From Maritimibacter sp. 55A14 (lineage in GTDB: Bacteria > Pseudomonadota > Alphaproteobacteria > Rhodobacterales > Rhodobacteraceae): DNA of 64,000 nucleotides. The notes under the pieces were generated by a model. The model was not told the DNA's origin and did no database searches. It was given only the letters and a program-made list of their open reading frames with translations. Below are positions 1 through 8,853 of this stretch, piece after piece. Made by a program: the position numbers and the translations under genes. Each line of letters opens with the position of its first letter. The first letter of the stretch is position 1. The stretch is taken from the NCBI RefSeq assembly GCF_003122205.1, contig NZ_QEYE01000002.1, forward strand, positions 62,001 through 126,000, given 5' to 3'.

Positions 1-766
1 CGGGCTTGCCGCGCGCGGGCCTCGGATCGGCCGCTTTGCGGCGCGTGCCCTTCATCTCGTCACCCAGCCAGGGCGTCAGAACCGGCATCTCGCTGCCGTC
101 GATTCGCTTCACGGTATCGCCCAGTTCGACTGCGCGCGCGACGGAGGCGTTGTATTGCGTGCGCCCGCTCTCGAACTCGGTCAGGCTGGTCAGCCCGGCC
201 AGCGGCTCCGAGGCGTAGCGGCCGTTCTGCGGACCCGGCACCGGAACCTTGCCCGCCGCCAACTCATCGAGGATTTCACCGAAGCGCGCGGCGGTCAGAT
301 CCTCGTAGTAATCCTTGCCGATCTGGGCCATCGGCGCGTTGGAGCAGGCGCCCAGGCATTCCACCTCTTCCCAGCTGAATCGACCGTCGGCGGACAACTC
401 ATGCGGGTTGGCGGCGATCTTGTCACGGCAGACCGCGATCAGATCCTCGGCGCCGCAGATCATGCAGGAGGTCGTGCCGCAGACCTGCACATGCGCGACC
501 GAGCCCACGGGCGCGAGTTGGAACATGAAATAGAAGGTCGCCACTTCCAGCGCGCGGATATGGGCCATGCCCAGCATGTCGGCGATATGCTCGATCGCAG
601 GGCGCGACAGCCAGCCTTCCTGCTCCTGCGCGCGCCACAGCAGCGGGATCACAGCGCTGGCCTGGCGGCCCTCGGGAAATTTGGTGATCTGCGCCTCGGC
701 CCATTTCTGGTTGGCCTTGGTGAAGGCGAAGCTCTCCGGCTGGTCGTGATGCAGTCTGCGCAGCAT
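1..766 (-). CDS. nuoE: NADH-quinone oxidoreductase subunit E (partial, 3' end outside window)
   Basis: Subunit of the NADH dehydrogenase module of respiratory complex I; carries the N1a [2Fe-2S] cluster next to NuoF. About 255 codons are visible. The thioredoxin-like [2Fe-2S] signature is complete: C96-x4-C101 (CGTTSC) and C137-x3-C141 (CLGAC). Beyond about residue 165 the protein continues into a C-terminal extension that short enterobacterial NuoE (about 166 aa) lacks; extended NuoE is usual in Rhodobacterales. The frame is still open at base 1, so the C terminus is missing. The ATG at 766 overlaps the stop of the upstream 266-aa gene by one base (TAATG), which indicates translational coupling inside the nuo operon. 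Confidence 0.95.
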   Translation of the reverse strand, partial: MLRRLHHDQPESFAFTKANQKWAEAQITKFPEGRQASAVIPLLWRAQEQEGWLSRPAIEHIADMLGMAHIRALEVATFYFMFQLAPVGSVAHVQVCGTTSCMICGAEDLIAVCRDKIAANPHELSADGRFSWEEVECLGACSNAPMAQIGKDYYEDLTAARFGEILDELAAGKVPVPGPQNGRYASEPLAGLTSLTEFESGRTQYNASVARAVELGDTVKRIDGSEMPVLTPWLGDEMKGTRRKAADPRPARGKP

Positions 767-1566
767 TACTCGCAAACCTCCTTGTGAAGGGTCAAACGGT
801 CGTCGTCGGACATCGTCGCCGCGCCGCTCGCGATGAGATCCTGGACGATGGCGCGCACGATGCGCGGCTCGAAGCCGGCCTCGTCAAGCTGCACCTGCGC
901 CTCAGAGCGGGTGAGCGAACAATCGACAGAGGCCATGTAGTCGATGAATTTCCCACGCGCCGCATCCATATCCGTCGCGGCGTCCTCCACCTCGCGGTTA
1001 TGCGCGTCCGCGGCAACGATCTCGGCCGAGAGGCCGGCGAACTTCTCGCACAGGCCCTGCTCCAGATAGACCGTGCGCTCGTCCTCCGAGAGCGACACCT
1101 CGGCCATCGAGACCATGCGCGCCATCAGGAGCCGCACCTCCTGCATCTCCACGCCGACGCGCGGCAGCAGGAAGGCGGCCTGTTTGCTGTCCATCTTGCA
1201 GCCATTGTCGGCGAGCACCGCGAAGAACCGTTCACGGCCGGTGAAACCCGGCCCGGACGGACAGTCGCCGCCGAAAACCACGAGCTGGCCGTCGAGAATG
1301 CGCGCGCGCCCGGTCTCGATCAGTTGCCGGGTCAGCGCCTTGGTCTCCGTCTTGTCCGGGAACCCGGCCTCGGGATAGACGAGGTCCGCCCGCCGGTTGG
1401 TCATGCGGCAGTCATTGGCCTTGATGACATCGACGAAAGCCTCAACCCGTTCCGGCGACACCGCCGTTTCGGCGCGCAGGGGAAGCGCGGCCAGCGCCGC
1501 CAGCAGCAGCGCCGCGAGAGCCCCCGCGCCGCGACGCGCAGCAAGGTGGCGCGCGCCCGATCTCAC
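766..1566 (-). CDS. exported three-repeat cysteine protein inside the nuo operon
   Basis: I recognise no named function. The 266-aa product has an N-terminal Arg-rich n-region and a hydrophobic segment (about residues 14-31, Ala/Leu-rich, then AET), consistent with Sec export to the periplasm. The mature part consists of three homologous units (about 37-102, 110-173, 203-265). Each begins with a short helix ending in (N/D)xC and ends in a second Cys. The six cysteines are C53/C102, C123/C173 and C216/C265, giving in-unit spacings of 49, 50 and 49. That regularity suggests one disulfide per unit. GTG start at 1566; the start overlaps the nuoD stop (GTGA) and the stop overlaps nuoE (TAATG). Extra reading frames are known in Rhodobacter nuo operons. 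A role in complex I assembly or quality control is inference only. Confidence 0.85.
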   Translation of the reverse strand: MRSGARHLAARRGAGALAALLLAALAALPLRAETAVSPERVEAFVDVIKANDCRMTNRRADLVYPEAGFPDKTETKALTRQLIETGRARILDGQLVVFGGDCPSGPGFTGRERFFAVLADNGCKMDSKQAAFLLPRVGVEMQEVRLLMARMVSMAEVSLSEDERTVYLEQGLCEKFAGLSAEIVAADAHNREVEDAATDMDAARGKFIDYMASVDCSLTRSEAQVQLDEAGFEPRIVRAIVQDLIASGAATMSDDDRLTLHKEVCE

Positions 1567-2774
1567 CTGTCGATCTCCCCGAAGACCACGTCCATCGTGC
1601 CAATGATTGCGGCCACGTCGGCCAGCTGGTGGCCACCCGCGACATGGTCCATCGCCTGGAGATGCAGGAAGCCCGGCGCACGCAGCTTGGCGCGGTAGGG
1701 CCGGTTCGTCCCGTCGGCGACCATGTAGACGCCGAATTCTCCCTTCGGCGCCTCGACCGCGGCATAAACCTCGCCCGGCGGCACGTGGAAGCCCTCGGTG
1801 TAGAGCTTGAAGTGATGGATCAGCGCCTCCATCGAGGTCTTCATCTCGGTCCGCTCGGGCGGGGATATCTTGCCGCGCGCCATCACCGGTCCGGGCTCCG
1901 CCCGCAGCTTCTCGATGGCCTGGAGGATGATCTTAACGCTCTCGCGCATCTCCGCCATGCGGCAGAGGTACCGGTCGAAACAATCGCCGTTCTTGCCCAC
2001 CGGCACCTTGAACTCGAACTCGTCGTAGCATTCGTAGGGCTGCGCGCGCCGCAGGTCCCAGGCCAGGCCCGAGCCGCGCACCATCACGCCGGAAAAGCCC
2101 CAGTCGAGGACGTCCTGCTCGCTCACCACGCCGATATCGACATTGCGCTGCTTGAAAACCCGGTTCTCGGTCAGAAGCTCGTCGATATCGTCGAGCACGG
2201 CAGGGAAGGTGCCGCACCATTCCTCGATGTCATCGAGCAGTTCCTCGGGCAGGTCCTGATGCACACCGCCGGGCCGGAAATAGGCCGCGTGCAGGCGCGC
2301 CCCGCAGGCGCGCTCGTAGAAGATCATCAGCTTCTCGCGCTCCTCGAAACCCCAGAGCGGCGGGGTCAGCGCGCCCACGTCCATCGCCTGCGTGGTGACG
2401 TTGAGCAGATGGCTCAGCACACGCCCGATCTCGGAATAGAGCACCCGGATCAACTGGCCGCGCCGCGGCACGGGCGTGCCGGTCAGCCGTTCGATCGCCA
2501 GGCACCAGGCATGTTCCTGGTTCATCGGCGCCACGTAGTCGAGCCGGTCGAGATAGGGCAGGTTCTGCAGGTAGGTGCGGCTTTCCATCAGCTTCTCGGT
2601 GCCGCGGTGCAGCAGGCCGATATGCGGATCGCAGCGTTCCACGATCTCGCCGTCAAGTTCCAGCACCAGCCGCAGAACGCCGTGTGCAGCAGGGTGTTGC
2701 GGGCCGAAGTTGATGTTGAAGTTGCGGATTTTCTGCTCGCCCGTCTGGGCGTCTTCGAATTTCGTTCCGTCCAT
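1563..2774 (-). CDS. nuoD: NADH-quinone oxidoreductase subunit D (49 kDa)
   Basis: Peripheral-arm subunit of complex I that, with NuoB, forms the ubiquinone-binding cavity. The 403-aa product contains the family signature [10 protein letters not shown] near residue 24 and the conserved [11 protein letters not shown] segment that contributes the quinone-site histidine. Length is normal for a free NuoD not fused to NuoC. An upstream in-frame extension to 3002 exists but is antisense-like overlap with the 68-aa gene and nuoC; the ATG at 2774 overlaps the stop of the 68-aa gene (TGATG) and gives the family N terminus ([10 protein letters not shown]). The downstream end overlaps the GTG of the 266-aa gene. 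Confidence 0.96.
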   Translation of the reverse strand: MDGTKFEDAQTGEQKIRNFNINFGPQHPAAHGVLRLVLELDGEIVERCDPHIGLLHRGTEKLMESRTYLQNLPYLDRLDYVAPMNQEHAWCLAIERLTGTPVPRRGQLIRVLYSEIGRVLSHLLNVTTQAMDVGALTPPLWGFEEREKLMIFYERACGARLHAAYFRPGGVHQDLPEELLDDIEEWCGTFPAVLDDIDELLTENRVFKQRNVDIGVVSEQDVLDWGFSGVMVRGSGLAWDLRRAQPYECYDEFEFKVPVGKNGDCFDRYLCRMAEMRESVKIILQAIEKLRAEPGPVMARGKISPPERTEMKTSMEALIHHFKLYTEGFHVPPGEVYAAVEAPKGEFGVYMVADGTNRPYRAKLRAPGFLHLQAMDHVAGGHQLADVAAIIGTMDVVFGEIDR

Positions 2775-2980
2775 CACGCCCGGCCCCCCAGTTTGTCGCG
2801 GAAAGCCATGATCCAAAGCAGGATCAGCGCACCGAGCGGGATAATCGCCACCAGCGAAATCCAGTTCGGAATGCCGAATTTCGGCAGCAGCCGCCAGAAC
2901 GGCACAACCACGAGAATGGCGTAGATCAGCAGCCAGACCAGACCGCCGCCGCCCATGCCGCCATAGGCCGATCCCATCAT
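2774..2980 (-). CDS. 68-aa membrane protein between nuoC and nuoD
   Basis: Small integral membrane protein of unknown function. It starts with a Gly/Met-rich stretch and has two predicted transmembrane helices, about residues 12-31 and 40-61, joined by a short loop PKFGIPNW. The second half resembles short DUF805-like membrane segments, but too little is visible for a family call. The ATG at 2980 overlaps the nuoC stop (ATGA) and its stop overlaps the nuoD ATG, so it is translated as part of the nuo operon. It is not one of the 14 canonical Nuo subunits; it could be an accessory or assembly factor (inference). Confidence 0.8.
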   Translation of the reverse strand: MMGSAYGGMGGGGLVWLLIYAILVVVPFWRLLPKFGIPNWISLVAIIPLGALILLWIMAFRDKLGGRA

Positions 2981-3582
2981 TTCGCCCCCTCCTTCTCGTC
3001 ACCCGGCAGGATGTATTCCGCCCCCTCCCAGGGAGACATGAAATCGAACATCCGGTATTCCTGCACCAGCTTCACCGGCTCGTAGACGACGCGCTTCTGC
3101 TCCTCGTCATAACGCAGCTCGGTATAGCCTGTGGTGGGGAAGTCCTTGCGCAGCGGATGGCCGCGGAAGCCGTAATCGGTGAGGATGCGGCGCAGGTCCG
3201 GGTGGCCCGAGAAGAGGATGCCGAACATGTCGAAGACCTCGCGCTCGAACCAGTTGGCGCACGGGTAAAGATCGGTGATCGAGGCGACCTTGGTCTCCTC
3301 GCGCACCTTGATCCTCACGCGGATGCGGTGGTTCCGGTACATCGACAGGAAATGATAGACCACGTCGAAACGCTTCTCCCGCTCCGGGTGGTCGACCGCG
3401 GTGATGTCCACGAGGGTCGTGAACTGACAGGCCCGGTCGGTCTTGAGATACTCGACGAACCCGACAAGGTCGCTGGCGCCGATGGTGACGGTCAACTCGC
3501 CCAGGGCGATCTCCGACGCGCTGACCGCATCGGGCTGCTTGGCCTCGATCTGGGCGGCCAGTTCCTGAAGTGCCTCGCTCAT
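2977..3582 (-). CDS. nuoC: NADH-quinone oxidoreductase subunit C (30 kDa)
   Basis: Peripheral-arm subunit of complex I, cytoplasmic, no cofactor. The 201-aa product has the complex I 30-kDa signature ([26 protein letters not shown], about residues 113-140) and the following PLRKDFP segment. Length fits unfused NuoC. The gene starts 9 nt after nuoB (GGGGGCGAG upstream of the ATG) and overlaps the 68-aa gene by 4 nt at its end. Confidence 0.95.
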   Translation of the reverse strand: MSEALQELAAQIEAKQPDAVSASEIALGELTVTIGASDLVGFVEYLKTDRACQFTTLVDITAVDHPEREKRFDVVYHFLSMYRNHRIRVRIKVREETKVASITDLYPCANWFEREVFDMFGILFSGHPDLRRILTDYGFRGHPLRKDFPTTGYTELRYDEEQKRVVYEPVKLVQEYRMFDFMSPWEGAEYILPGDEKEGAK

Positions 3583-3591
3583 CTCGCCCCC

Positions 3592-4125
3592 TTATCTGAC
3601 GATCGTGCCGGTGCGGCGGATCTTGCGCTGCAATTGCAGGATGCCGTAGACGAGTGCCTCCGCCGTCGGCGGGCAGCCGGGCACATAGATGTCCACCGGC
3701 ACGATCCGGTCGCAGCCGCGCACCACGGAATAGCTGTAGTGATAATAGCCGCCGCCATTGGCGCAGGACCCCATCGAGATCACATAACGCGGCTCGGGCA
3801 TCTGGTCGTAGACCTTCCGGAGCGCGGGCGCCATCTTGTTACAAAGCGTCCCGGCCACGATCATCAGGTCGGACTGGCGCGGGCTGGCGCGCGGCGCCGT
3901 GCCGAAACGCTCCAGATCGTAGCGCGGCATGGAGGAATGCATCATCTCCACCGCGCAGCAGGCCAGGCCGAAGGTCATCCAGTGCAGCGACCCGGTGCGC
4001 GCCCAGTTGATGATGTCCTCGGTCGAGGTAACGAGGAAGCCCTTGTCCTGAAGCTCGCGGTTGAGCGTCTGGGTGGCGACCTCGGGGTCGCGGCCGGCGG
4101 AATTGGCTGTCGTGCTCACTCCCAT
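3592..4125 (-). CDS. nuoB: NADH-quinone oxidoreductase subunit B
   Basis: Carries the terminal [4Fe-4S] cluster N2 that passes electrons to ubiquinone. In the 177-aa product the ligands are visible as C56-C57 (LACCAVEMM), C121 (MGSCAN) and C151 (VPGCPP). The frame is open to 4146, but the ATG at 4125 has an AAGGAGCG ribosome-binding site upstream and gives the usual N terminus; it overlaps the end of nuoA by 10 nt. Gap to nuoC is 9 nt. Confidence 0.96.
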   Translation of the reverse strand: MGVSTTANSAGRDPEVATQTLNRELQDKGFLVTSTEDIINWARTGSLHWMTFGLACCAVEMMHSSMPRYDLERFGTAPRASPRQSDLMIVAGTLCNKMAPALRKVYDQMPEPRYVISMGSCANGGGYYHYSYSVVRGCDRIVPVDIYVPGCPPTAEALVYGILQLQRKIRRTGTIVR

Positions 4126-4481
4126 TCCAGCGCTCCTTTCTTCCATTCATAGGCGAAGCCGATGGTCAGCACCGCCAGGAACACCATCATCGACCAGAAG
4201 CCCAGCAGCCCGACATCCTGGAACGCGACCGACCAGGGAAAGAGAAAGGCCACTTCCAGGTCGAAGATGATGAACAGGATCGCAACCAGGTAGTATCGCA
4301 CGTCGAACTTCATCCGCGCGTCGTCGAAGGCGTTGAAGCCGCATTCGTAGGCCGAAACCTTCTCGGGGTCCGGGTCCGATGGCGCCAGCATCACCGCCGC
4401 CAGGATCAGGACCAGGCCAAGTCCGACGGCAACGCCCAGAAACACGAGGATGGGGAGATATTCTCTCAGCAGCTCTTCCAC
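4116..4481 (-). CDS. nuoA: NADH-quinone oxidoreductase subunit A
   Basis: Membrane-arm subunit at the junction with the quinone site. 121 aa with three transmembrane helices (about 8-30, 63-85, 90-112) and the conserved ECGF motif in the first loop ([12 protein letters not shown]). The start codon is GTG at 4481 with AAGGAG about 7 nt upstream. It is the first gene of the nuo operon, and a sigma70-like promoter lies directly upstream. Confidence 0.95.
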   Translation of the reverse strand: MEELLREYLPILVFLGVAVGLGLVLILAAVMLAPSDPDPEKVSAYECGFNAFDDARMKFDVRYYLVAILFIIFDLEVAFLFPWSVAFQDVGLLGFWSMMVFLAVLTIGFAYEWKKGALEWE

Positions 4482-4515
4482 GCGGCGCTCCTTCTGCGGC
4501 TGACCTGTCCCAGCG

Positions 4516-4543
4516 GTTTAAACCCGCGTCCGGGGGAGGTCAA
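4516..4543 (-). promoter_or_regulatory. candidate sigma70-type promoter of the nuo operon
   Basis: On the minus strand TTGACC (4543-4538), a 16-nt spacer and TTAAAC (4521-4516), placing initiation about 28 nt before the GTG of nuoA. Matches 5/6 and 4/6 to consensus. It lies in the 118-bp gap downstream of the hydratase gene, so nuo need not depend on read-through from the liu genes. Confidence 0.55.
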
Positions 4544-4599
4544 CAGAACGCCACCCACATTGGGGCCGATATGACGCGCCAAATCGGGGACTTGGCGGC

Positions 4600-5379
4600 T
4601 CAGCCGGCCCAGCGCGGCTTGCGTTTGCCGAAGAAGGCGTCGATTCCCTCCACCGCCTCGTCGGTCTCCCACGCCGCGACAAGCTGGTCGATCGTGGCCG
4701 CGATAACCGCCTCGTCGATGTTTGGACCCAGCATTCGCGCCAGCCGCTTGGAGGCCGCCACCGCACCCGGCGCGCAGGCCAGGTAAGGTACGACCTCGGC
4801 CTCCACCGCCGCATCCAGCGCCTCGGGCGCGACAACGCGCGCCAGGAGCCCCAGTTCTACCGCCTCGGCCGCATCGAAGAGCCGCGAGGACATGAAGACC
4901 CGCCGTGCCCGCGCTTCGCCCATCCGGGCGATCACATAGGGCGAGATAGTGGCCGGGATCAGACCCAGCCGGGTCTCCGTCAGCCCGAAGGTCGCGCCCT
5001 CGGCGCCCAGAGCCACGTCGCAGACAGACATCATGCCGACGCCGCCGCCGAACGCGTTGGCGTGGACCCGCCCGATCAACGGCTGCGGCAGGGTGTTGAG
5101 CGCGTGCAACATCCGCGCCAGCTTCGTAGCCTCGGCGCGGCGGGTTTCGGCATCGGCCTGCATCTGCGCGCGCATCCAGCCCAGATCGCCGCCGGCGCAA
5201 AAGCTGCGCCCCTCGGCGGCCAGCACCACAACGCGGATCGCACCGTCGCCGGCGATGCGCGCCGCAGCCTGCGTCAGTTCCGCGATCATCTGCGCGGACA
5301 GCGCGTTGTGCTTCCCGGCCCGCGCGAGGGTCAGCGTCGCCACCCCGCGCCCGTCCACATCCAGCCTGACCGTGTCCAT
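4600..5379 (-). CDS. liuC: methylglutaconyl-CoA hydratase (crotonase family)
   Basis: 259-aa crotonase-fold enzyme, likely hydrating 3-methylglutaconyl-CoA to HMG-CoA in leucine degradation. The oxyanion-hole segment AEGRSFCAGGDLGWM (about 70-84) and the GGGVGM segment (about 112-117) are present. The stretch TETRLGLIPATISPYVI is characteristic of the AUH/LiuC branch rather than of FadB-type hydratases. It is the last gene of the liu operon, 15 nt after HMG-CoA lyase. The specific substrate rests on family resemblance and operon context; a general enoyl-CoA hydratase is the alternative. Confidence 0.88.
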   Translation of the reverse strand: MDTVRLDVDGRGVATLTLARAGKHNALSAQMIAELTQAAARIAGDGAIRVVVLAAEGRSFCAGGDLGWMRAQMQADAETRRAEATKLARMLHALNTLPQPLIGRVHANAFGGGVGMMSVCDVALGAEGATFGLTETRLGLIPATISPYVIARMGEARARRVFMSSRLFDAAEAVELGLLARVVAPEALDAAVEAEVVPYLACAPGAVAASKRLARMLGPNIDEAVIAATIDQLVAAWETDEAVEGIDAFFGKRKPRWAG

Positions 5380-5394
5380 CGCGTTCTCCCCGCT

Positions 5395-6249
5395 CTATTG
5401 CGCCCGCATCACGCGGGCCATCTCCGCCGCCGCCAGCAGCCGCGCGCGGTCCAGCCCGGTTGCGTATCCCAGCGCTTCCAGCCGCTCCTGCACCGCCTCG
5501 CTGGCCACGTTGCCGGTGGCGCCCTTGGCATAGGGGCAGCCGCCCAGCCCGCCCACGGCGGCATCGAAGACCCGCAGGCCGCGATCGAGCGAGACCTCGA
5601 TATTCTCCAGTGCGCGGCGGCCGGTATCGTGATAATGGCCCGCCAGCCGGCCGGCCGGCACTTCGCCCAGCACCGCGTCGAGCATCGCTGCAATGGTCTC
5701 GGGCGTACCCTGCCCGATCGTGTCGCCCAGGCTGATCTCGTAGCAACCCATGTCGCGCAGCGCCGCGGCCACGCGCGCCACCGACCCCGGCGGCGTCGGG
5801 CCGTCATAGGGGCAGTCGGTGACGCAGGAGATATAGCCGCGCACCGGCACCCCATCGGCCGACGCGGCCTCGGCCACCGGACGGAAACGTTCCAGGCTTT
5901 CGGCGATGGAGGCGTTGATATTGGCGCGCGAGAACCCCTCCGAGGCCGAACCGAAGATCGCTACCTCGTCGGCACGGGCGGCGCGGGCGCGCTCGTAGCC
6001 CTTCATGTTGGGGGTCAGCGCGGCATAGCGCACCCCCGGCGCGCGGTCGATCCCCGCCAGCACCTCGGCCCCGTCGGCCATCTGCGGCACCCATTTGGGG
6101 CTGACGAAGCTTGCCACCTCGATGCGCCGGAACCCGCAGGCCGAGAGCGCGTCGACAAGTGCGATCTTCTCGGCCGCAGGGATCATCCGGGCCTCGTTCT
6201 GCAACCCGTCGCGCGGGCCGACCTCGAAAATCTCCACCGTCTCAGTCAT
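5395..6249 (-). CDS. liuE: hydroxymethylglutaryl-CoA lyase
   Basis: Cleaves HMG-CoA to acetoacetate and acetyl-CoA, the last step of leucine breakdown. 284-aa DRE-TIM barrel enzyme: N-terminal VGPRDGLQNE (metal ligand Asp), metal-binding GHYHDT (His205, His207) and the signature GGCPYAKGATGN with the active-site Cys at about 238. A longer upstream frame exists, but the ATG at 6249 gives the family N terminus and overlaps the end of the GST gene by 8 nt. Lies between GST and the hydratase in the liu operon. Confidence 0.95.
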   Translation of the reverse strand: MTETVEIFEVGPRDGLQNEARMIPAAEKIALVDALSACGFRRIEVASFVSPKWVPQMADGAEVLAGIDRAPGVRYAALTPNMKGYERARAARADEVAIFGSASEGFSRANINASIAESLERFRPVAEAASADGVPVRGYISCVTDCPYDGPTPPGSVARVAAALRDMGCYEISLGDTIGQGTPETIAAMLDAVLGEVPAGRLAGHYHDTGRRALENIEVSLDRGLRVFDAAVGGLGGCPYAKGATGNVASEAVQERLEALGYATGLDRARLLAAAEMARVMRAQ

Positions 6250-6904
6250 CCGGGGCCTCGTAGAAATCGCGGGTGTAGATCTGGCTCTCTCCATCCTCGG
6301 CAAGGGCCGCGCGGAAGGCGGGGCGCCGCGCCAGCCGCGCGTGATAGGCCTTGACGTTGGGCAGCCAGTCGAGCGGCACGAACCGGCGCGCGATCTCGAC
6401 GCCGTAGCCCACATTCGTGTCCACCGCCGAAAACCCCGAGGGCAGGAGCCAGTCATGCCGTGCGACAACCCGTTCCACGACCTCCAGCACCTTTTCCAGC
6501 CGCTTGGCCTCCAGCCGCATGACGGTGGGCGAACGCATTTGGTCCTCGCGCAGCACGATATGCTGCTGGGTCAGGTTCGCGATATGCTGGCCGATGGTTT
6601 CCGCGAAATGCAGCCATTCGAGCCATTCCAGGCGTTCGGCGTCGGGCGGCAGCCGGCCCAGCCCCGCCTCGGGCCGGGTCTCGCAGAGATATTCGGTGAT
6701 CGCTCCGGATTCGAAGAGCACCCGTCCGTCGATCTCCAGCGCCGGCACCCGGCCCGCGGGCGAAAGCGCCAGATAGTCCGGGTCGCGCAGCGAGCGGTCG
6801 AAGAAGCTGTGATGGACGACCTCGACCTCCAGCCCCATCTCGTGCATCAGCCAGAGCGTGCGGAATGACCGCGCCTGCGCCACATGGTGCAACCGGGGTT
6901 TCAT
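6242..6904 (-). CDS. glutathione S-transferase family protein
   Basis: 220-aa GST-like protein: N-terminal thioredoxin fold (about 1-80, with the VPALEIDG and ESGAITEYL segments that bind glutathione) and an all-helical C-terminal domain. The start at 6904 overlaps the mccA stop (ATGA) and its end overlaps HMG-CoA lyase, so it is locked into the liu operon. Substrate unknown; it might act on reactive thioester or acrylyl-type intermediates of the pathway (inference). Confidence 0.88.
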   Translation of the reverse strand: MKPRLHHVAQARSFRTLWLMHEMGLEVEVVHHSFFDRSLRDPDYLALSPAGRVPALEIDGRVLFESGAITEYLCETRPEAGLGRLPPDAERLEWLEWLHFAETIGQHIANLTQQHIVLREDQMRSPTVMRLEAKRLEKVLEVVERVVARHDWLLPSGFSAVDTNVGYGVEIARRFVPLDWLPNVKAYHARLARRPAFRAALAEDGESQIYTRDFYEAPDD

Positions 6905-8853
6905 GCCGCGTCCTTCTCTTCCGCCTCGAAACGGATCAGCGCGGCGCCGGCCTCCACCTGCGTGCCCGCGCCGGTCAGCACCTCGGCCACCGTGGCGTCG
7001 TGGCTTGCGGTCAGCGTATGCTCCATCTTCATCGCCTCCAGCACCGCCAGGCGCGCGCCCGCTTTCACGGCCTGTCCGGGCTCCACGAAGACCGCCTTGA
7101 CCATGCCGGGCATCGGCGCCTCGACAATATCGCTGCGCGCGCCGGCGGCCTCGGCCCGTTCCAGCGGGTCGATCATGCGGAACCGGTGCGCCAGCGCGCC
7201 GAAAACGCTGATCTCGGCCCCGTCGCGGCGGATGCGGGCGCGCGCCGGGCCATCGTCCACCCACCAGCCGCCGGGCCGCAGATCGCAGTCCATCGCGCTG
7301 CCCGCGATCTCCACCGTCACGCGGCCGGGGCCGCGCGGCGCCAGGCGTGCGGCAATCTCCGCCCCGTCATGCTCCAGCAGAAAGGTCTGGCGCAGCGGCG
7401 CCCAGAGCGTGAAGCCCTGCAGGGGTTCCGCGCCTGCCTCCAGCCCCGCCGCGGCGAGCGCGGCCAGCGCGACCATCGCGCGCGGCGTCTCGGGGACATG
7501 GGTCAGCGCGTCCAGATCACGGCCGATAAGTCCGGTATCGACATCGCCCGCGGCAAAGCCCTCATGCCGGGTCAGGGCCGCGAGGAAGGCCAGGTTGGTC
7601 ACGCTGCCAACCACCTCGGTCTGCGCCAGCGCGCTTGCCAGACGCCGCAGCGCCACCGCCCGCGTGGGACCATGCACGATCAGCTTGGCGATCATCGGGT
7701 CGTAGAAGGGCGAGATCGCGTCGCCCGACCGCACGCCGCTATCGGCGCGCACCCCGTCGGGAAAGCGCAGATGCCTGAGCGTGCCCGTCGCCGGCAGGAA
7801 CCCCGCCGGCACGTCCTCGGCATAGAGCCGCGCCTCGAAGGCGTGGCCGCCGATGGCGAGCGCCTCCTGACGGACGGGCAGCGGTTCGCCCGCAGCGACG
7901 CGCAACTGCCATTCCACCAGATCGACCCCGGTGATTGCCTCGGTCACGGGATGCTCCACCTGAAGGCGGGTGTTCATCTCCATGAACCAGAACCGGTCGG
8001 GACGCAGCCCCTGGGAGGCGTCCACGATGAACTCCACCGTGCCCGCGCCCCTGTAGCCGATGGCCCGCGCCGCGCGCACCGCCGCCTCGCCCATCGCCGC
8101 GCGCATCTCCGGCGTCATGCCCGGCGCGGGGGCTTCCTCGATCACCTTCTGGTGGCGGCGCTGGAGCGAGCAATCGCGCTCGAAGAGATGCACCGCATCG
8201 CTGCCGTCGCCGAAAACCTGCACCTCGATATGGCGCGGCTTGGAGACGAATTTCTCGATCAGCACCGTGTCGTTGCCGAAGGCCGTCCGGGCCTCGCCGC
8301 GGGCGCTGGCCAGCGCGTCGGCGAAATCGGCAGGCTTTTCGACCAGCCGCATCCCCTTGCCGCCGCCGCCCGCGACGGCCTTGATCAGGACCGGATAGCC
8401 GATCGCATCCGCCGCGCCCGACAGGTGCTCGTCATCCTGGTTGTCGCCGTGATAGCCCGGCACGACGGGCACGCCCGCCTCCTCCATCAGCTTCTTGGCG
8501 GCGTCCTTGAGGCCCATCGCGCGGATTGCCGAAGCCGAAGGCCCGATGAAGGTCAGGCCGGCGGCTTCCACGGCGTCCACGAAATCGGGGTTCTCCGACA
8601 GGAAGCCATAGCCGGGATGGATCGCCTGAGCCCCGGTGGCCAGCGCGATATCCACGATCCAGTCACCCTTGAGGTAGCTCTCGGCGGGCGGCGGCGGGCC
8701 GAGGCGCACCGCCTCGTCGGCCATCTCGACATGGCGCGCCTGCGCGTCGGCGTCCGAGTAGACCGCCACCGTCGCCACGCCCATCGCGCGAGCGGTCTCG
8801 ATCACCCGGCAGGCGATCTCGCCCCGGTTGGCAATCAGGATCTTGGAAAACAT
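6901..8853 (-). CDS. liuD: methylcrotonyl-CoA carboxylase, biotin-containing alpha subunit
   Basis: Carboxylates biotin with ATP and bicarbonate and works with the beta subunit to convert 3-methylcrotonyl-CoA to 3-methylglutaconyl-CoA. 650 aa: biotin carboxylase N-domain (1-110), ATP-grasp (about 115-310, glycine loop GGGGKGMR), C-domain (about 335-440), linker, and a C-terminal biotinyl domain with biotin Lys609 in VLEAMKMEHT. Substrate assignment rests on the ivd/mccB/hmgL context; propionyl-CoA carboxylase alpha is similar. Start overlaps the macrodomain gene stop (TGATG). Confidence 0.93.
   Translation of the reverse strand: MFSKILIANRGEIACRVIETARAMGVATVAVYSDADAQARHVEMADEAVRLGPPPPAESYLKGDWIVDIALATGAQAIHPGYGFLSENPDFVDAVEAAGLTFIGPSASAIRAMGLKDAAKKLMEEAGVPVVPGYHGDNQDDEHLSGAADAIGYPVLIKAVAGGGGKGMRLVEKPADFADALASARGEARTAFGNDTVLIEKFVSKPRHIEVQVFGDGSDAVHLFERDCSLQRRHQKVIEEAPAPGMTPEMRAAMGEAAVRAARAIGYRGAGTVEFIVDASQGLRPDRFWFMEMNTRLQVEHPVTEAITGVDLVEWQLRVAAGEPLPVRQEALAIGGHAFEARLYAEDVPAGFLPATGTLRHLRFPDGVRADSGVRSGDAISPFYDPMIAKLIVHGPTRAVALRRLASALAQTEVVGSVTNLAFLAALTRHEGFAAGDVDTGLIGRDLDALTHVPETPRAMVALAALAAAGLEAGAEPLQGFTLWAPLRQTFLLEHDGAEIAARLAPRGPGRVTVEIAGSAMDCDLRPGGWWVDDGPARARIRRDGAEISVFGALAHRFRMIDPLERAEAAGARSDIVEAPMPGMVKAVFVEPGQAVKAGARLAVLEAMKMEHTLTASHDATVAEVLTGAGTQVEAGAALIRFEAEEKDAA

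Noticed and set aside
1629-2924. Long plus-strand open frame opposite nuoD
   Set aside because: Codon-pattern shadow of nuoD; His/Arg/Asp-rich with no recognisable domain. The same holds for other long antisense frames, for example opposite mccA (6865-8880), mccB (10200-11981) and soxAG (54231-57434).
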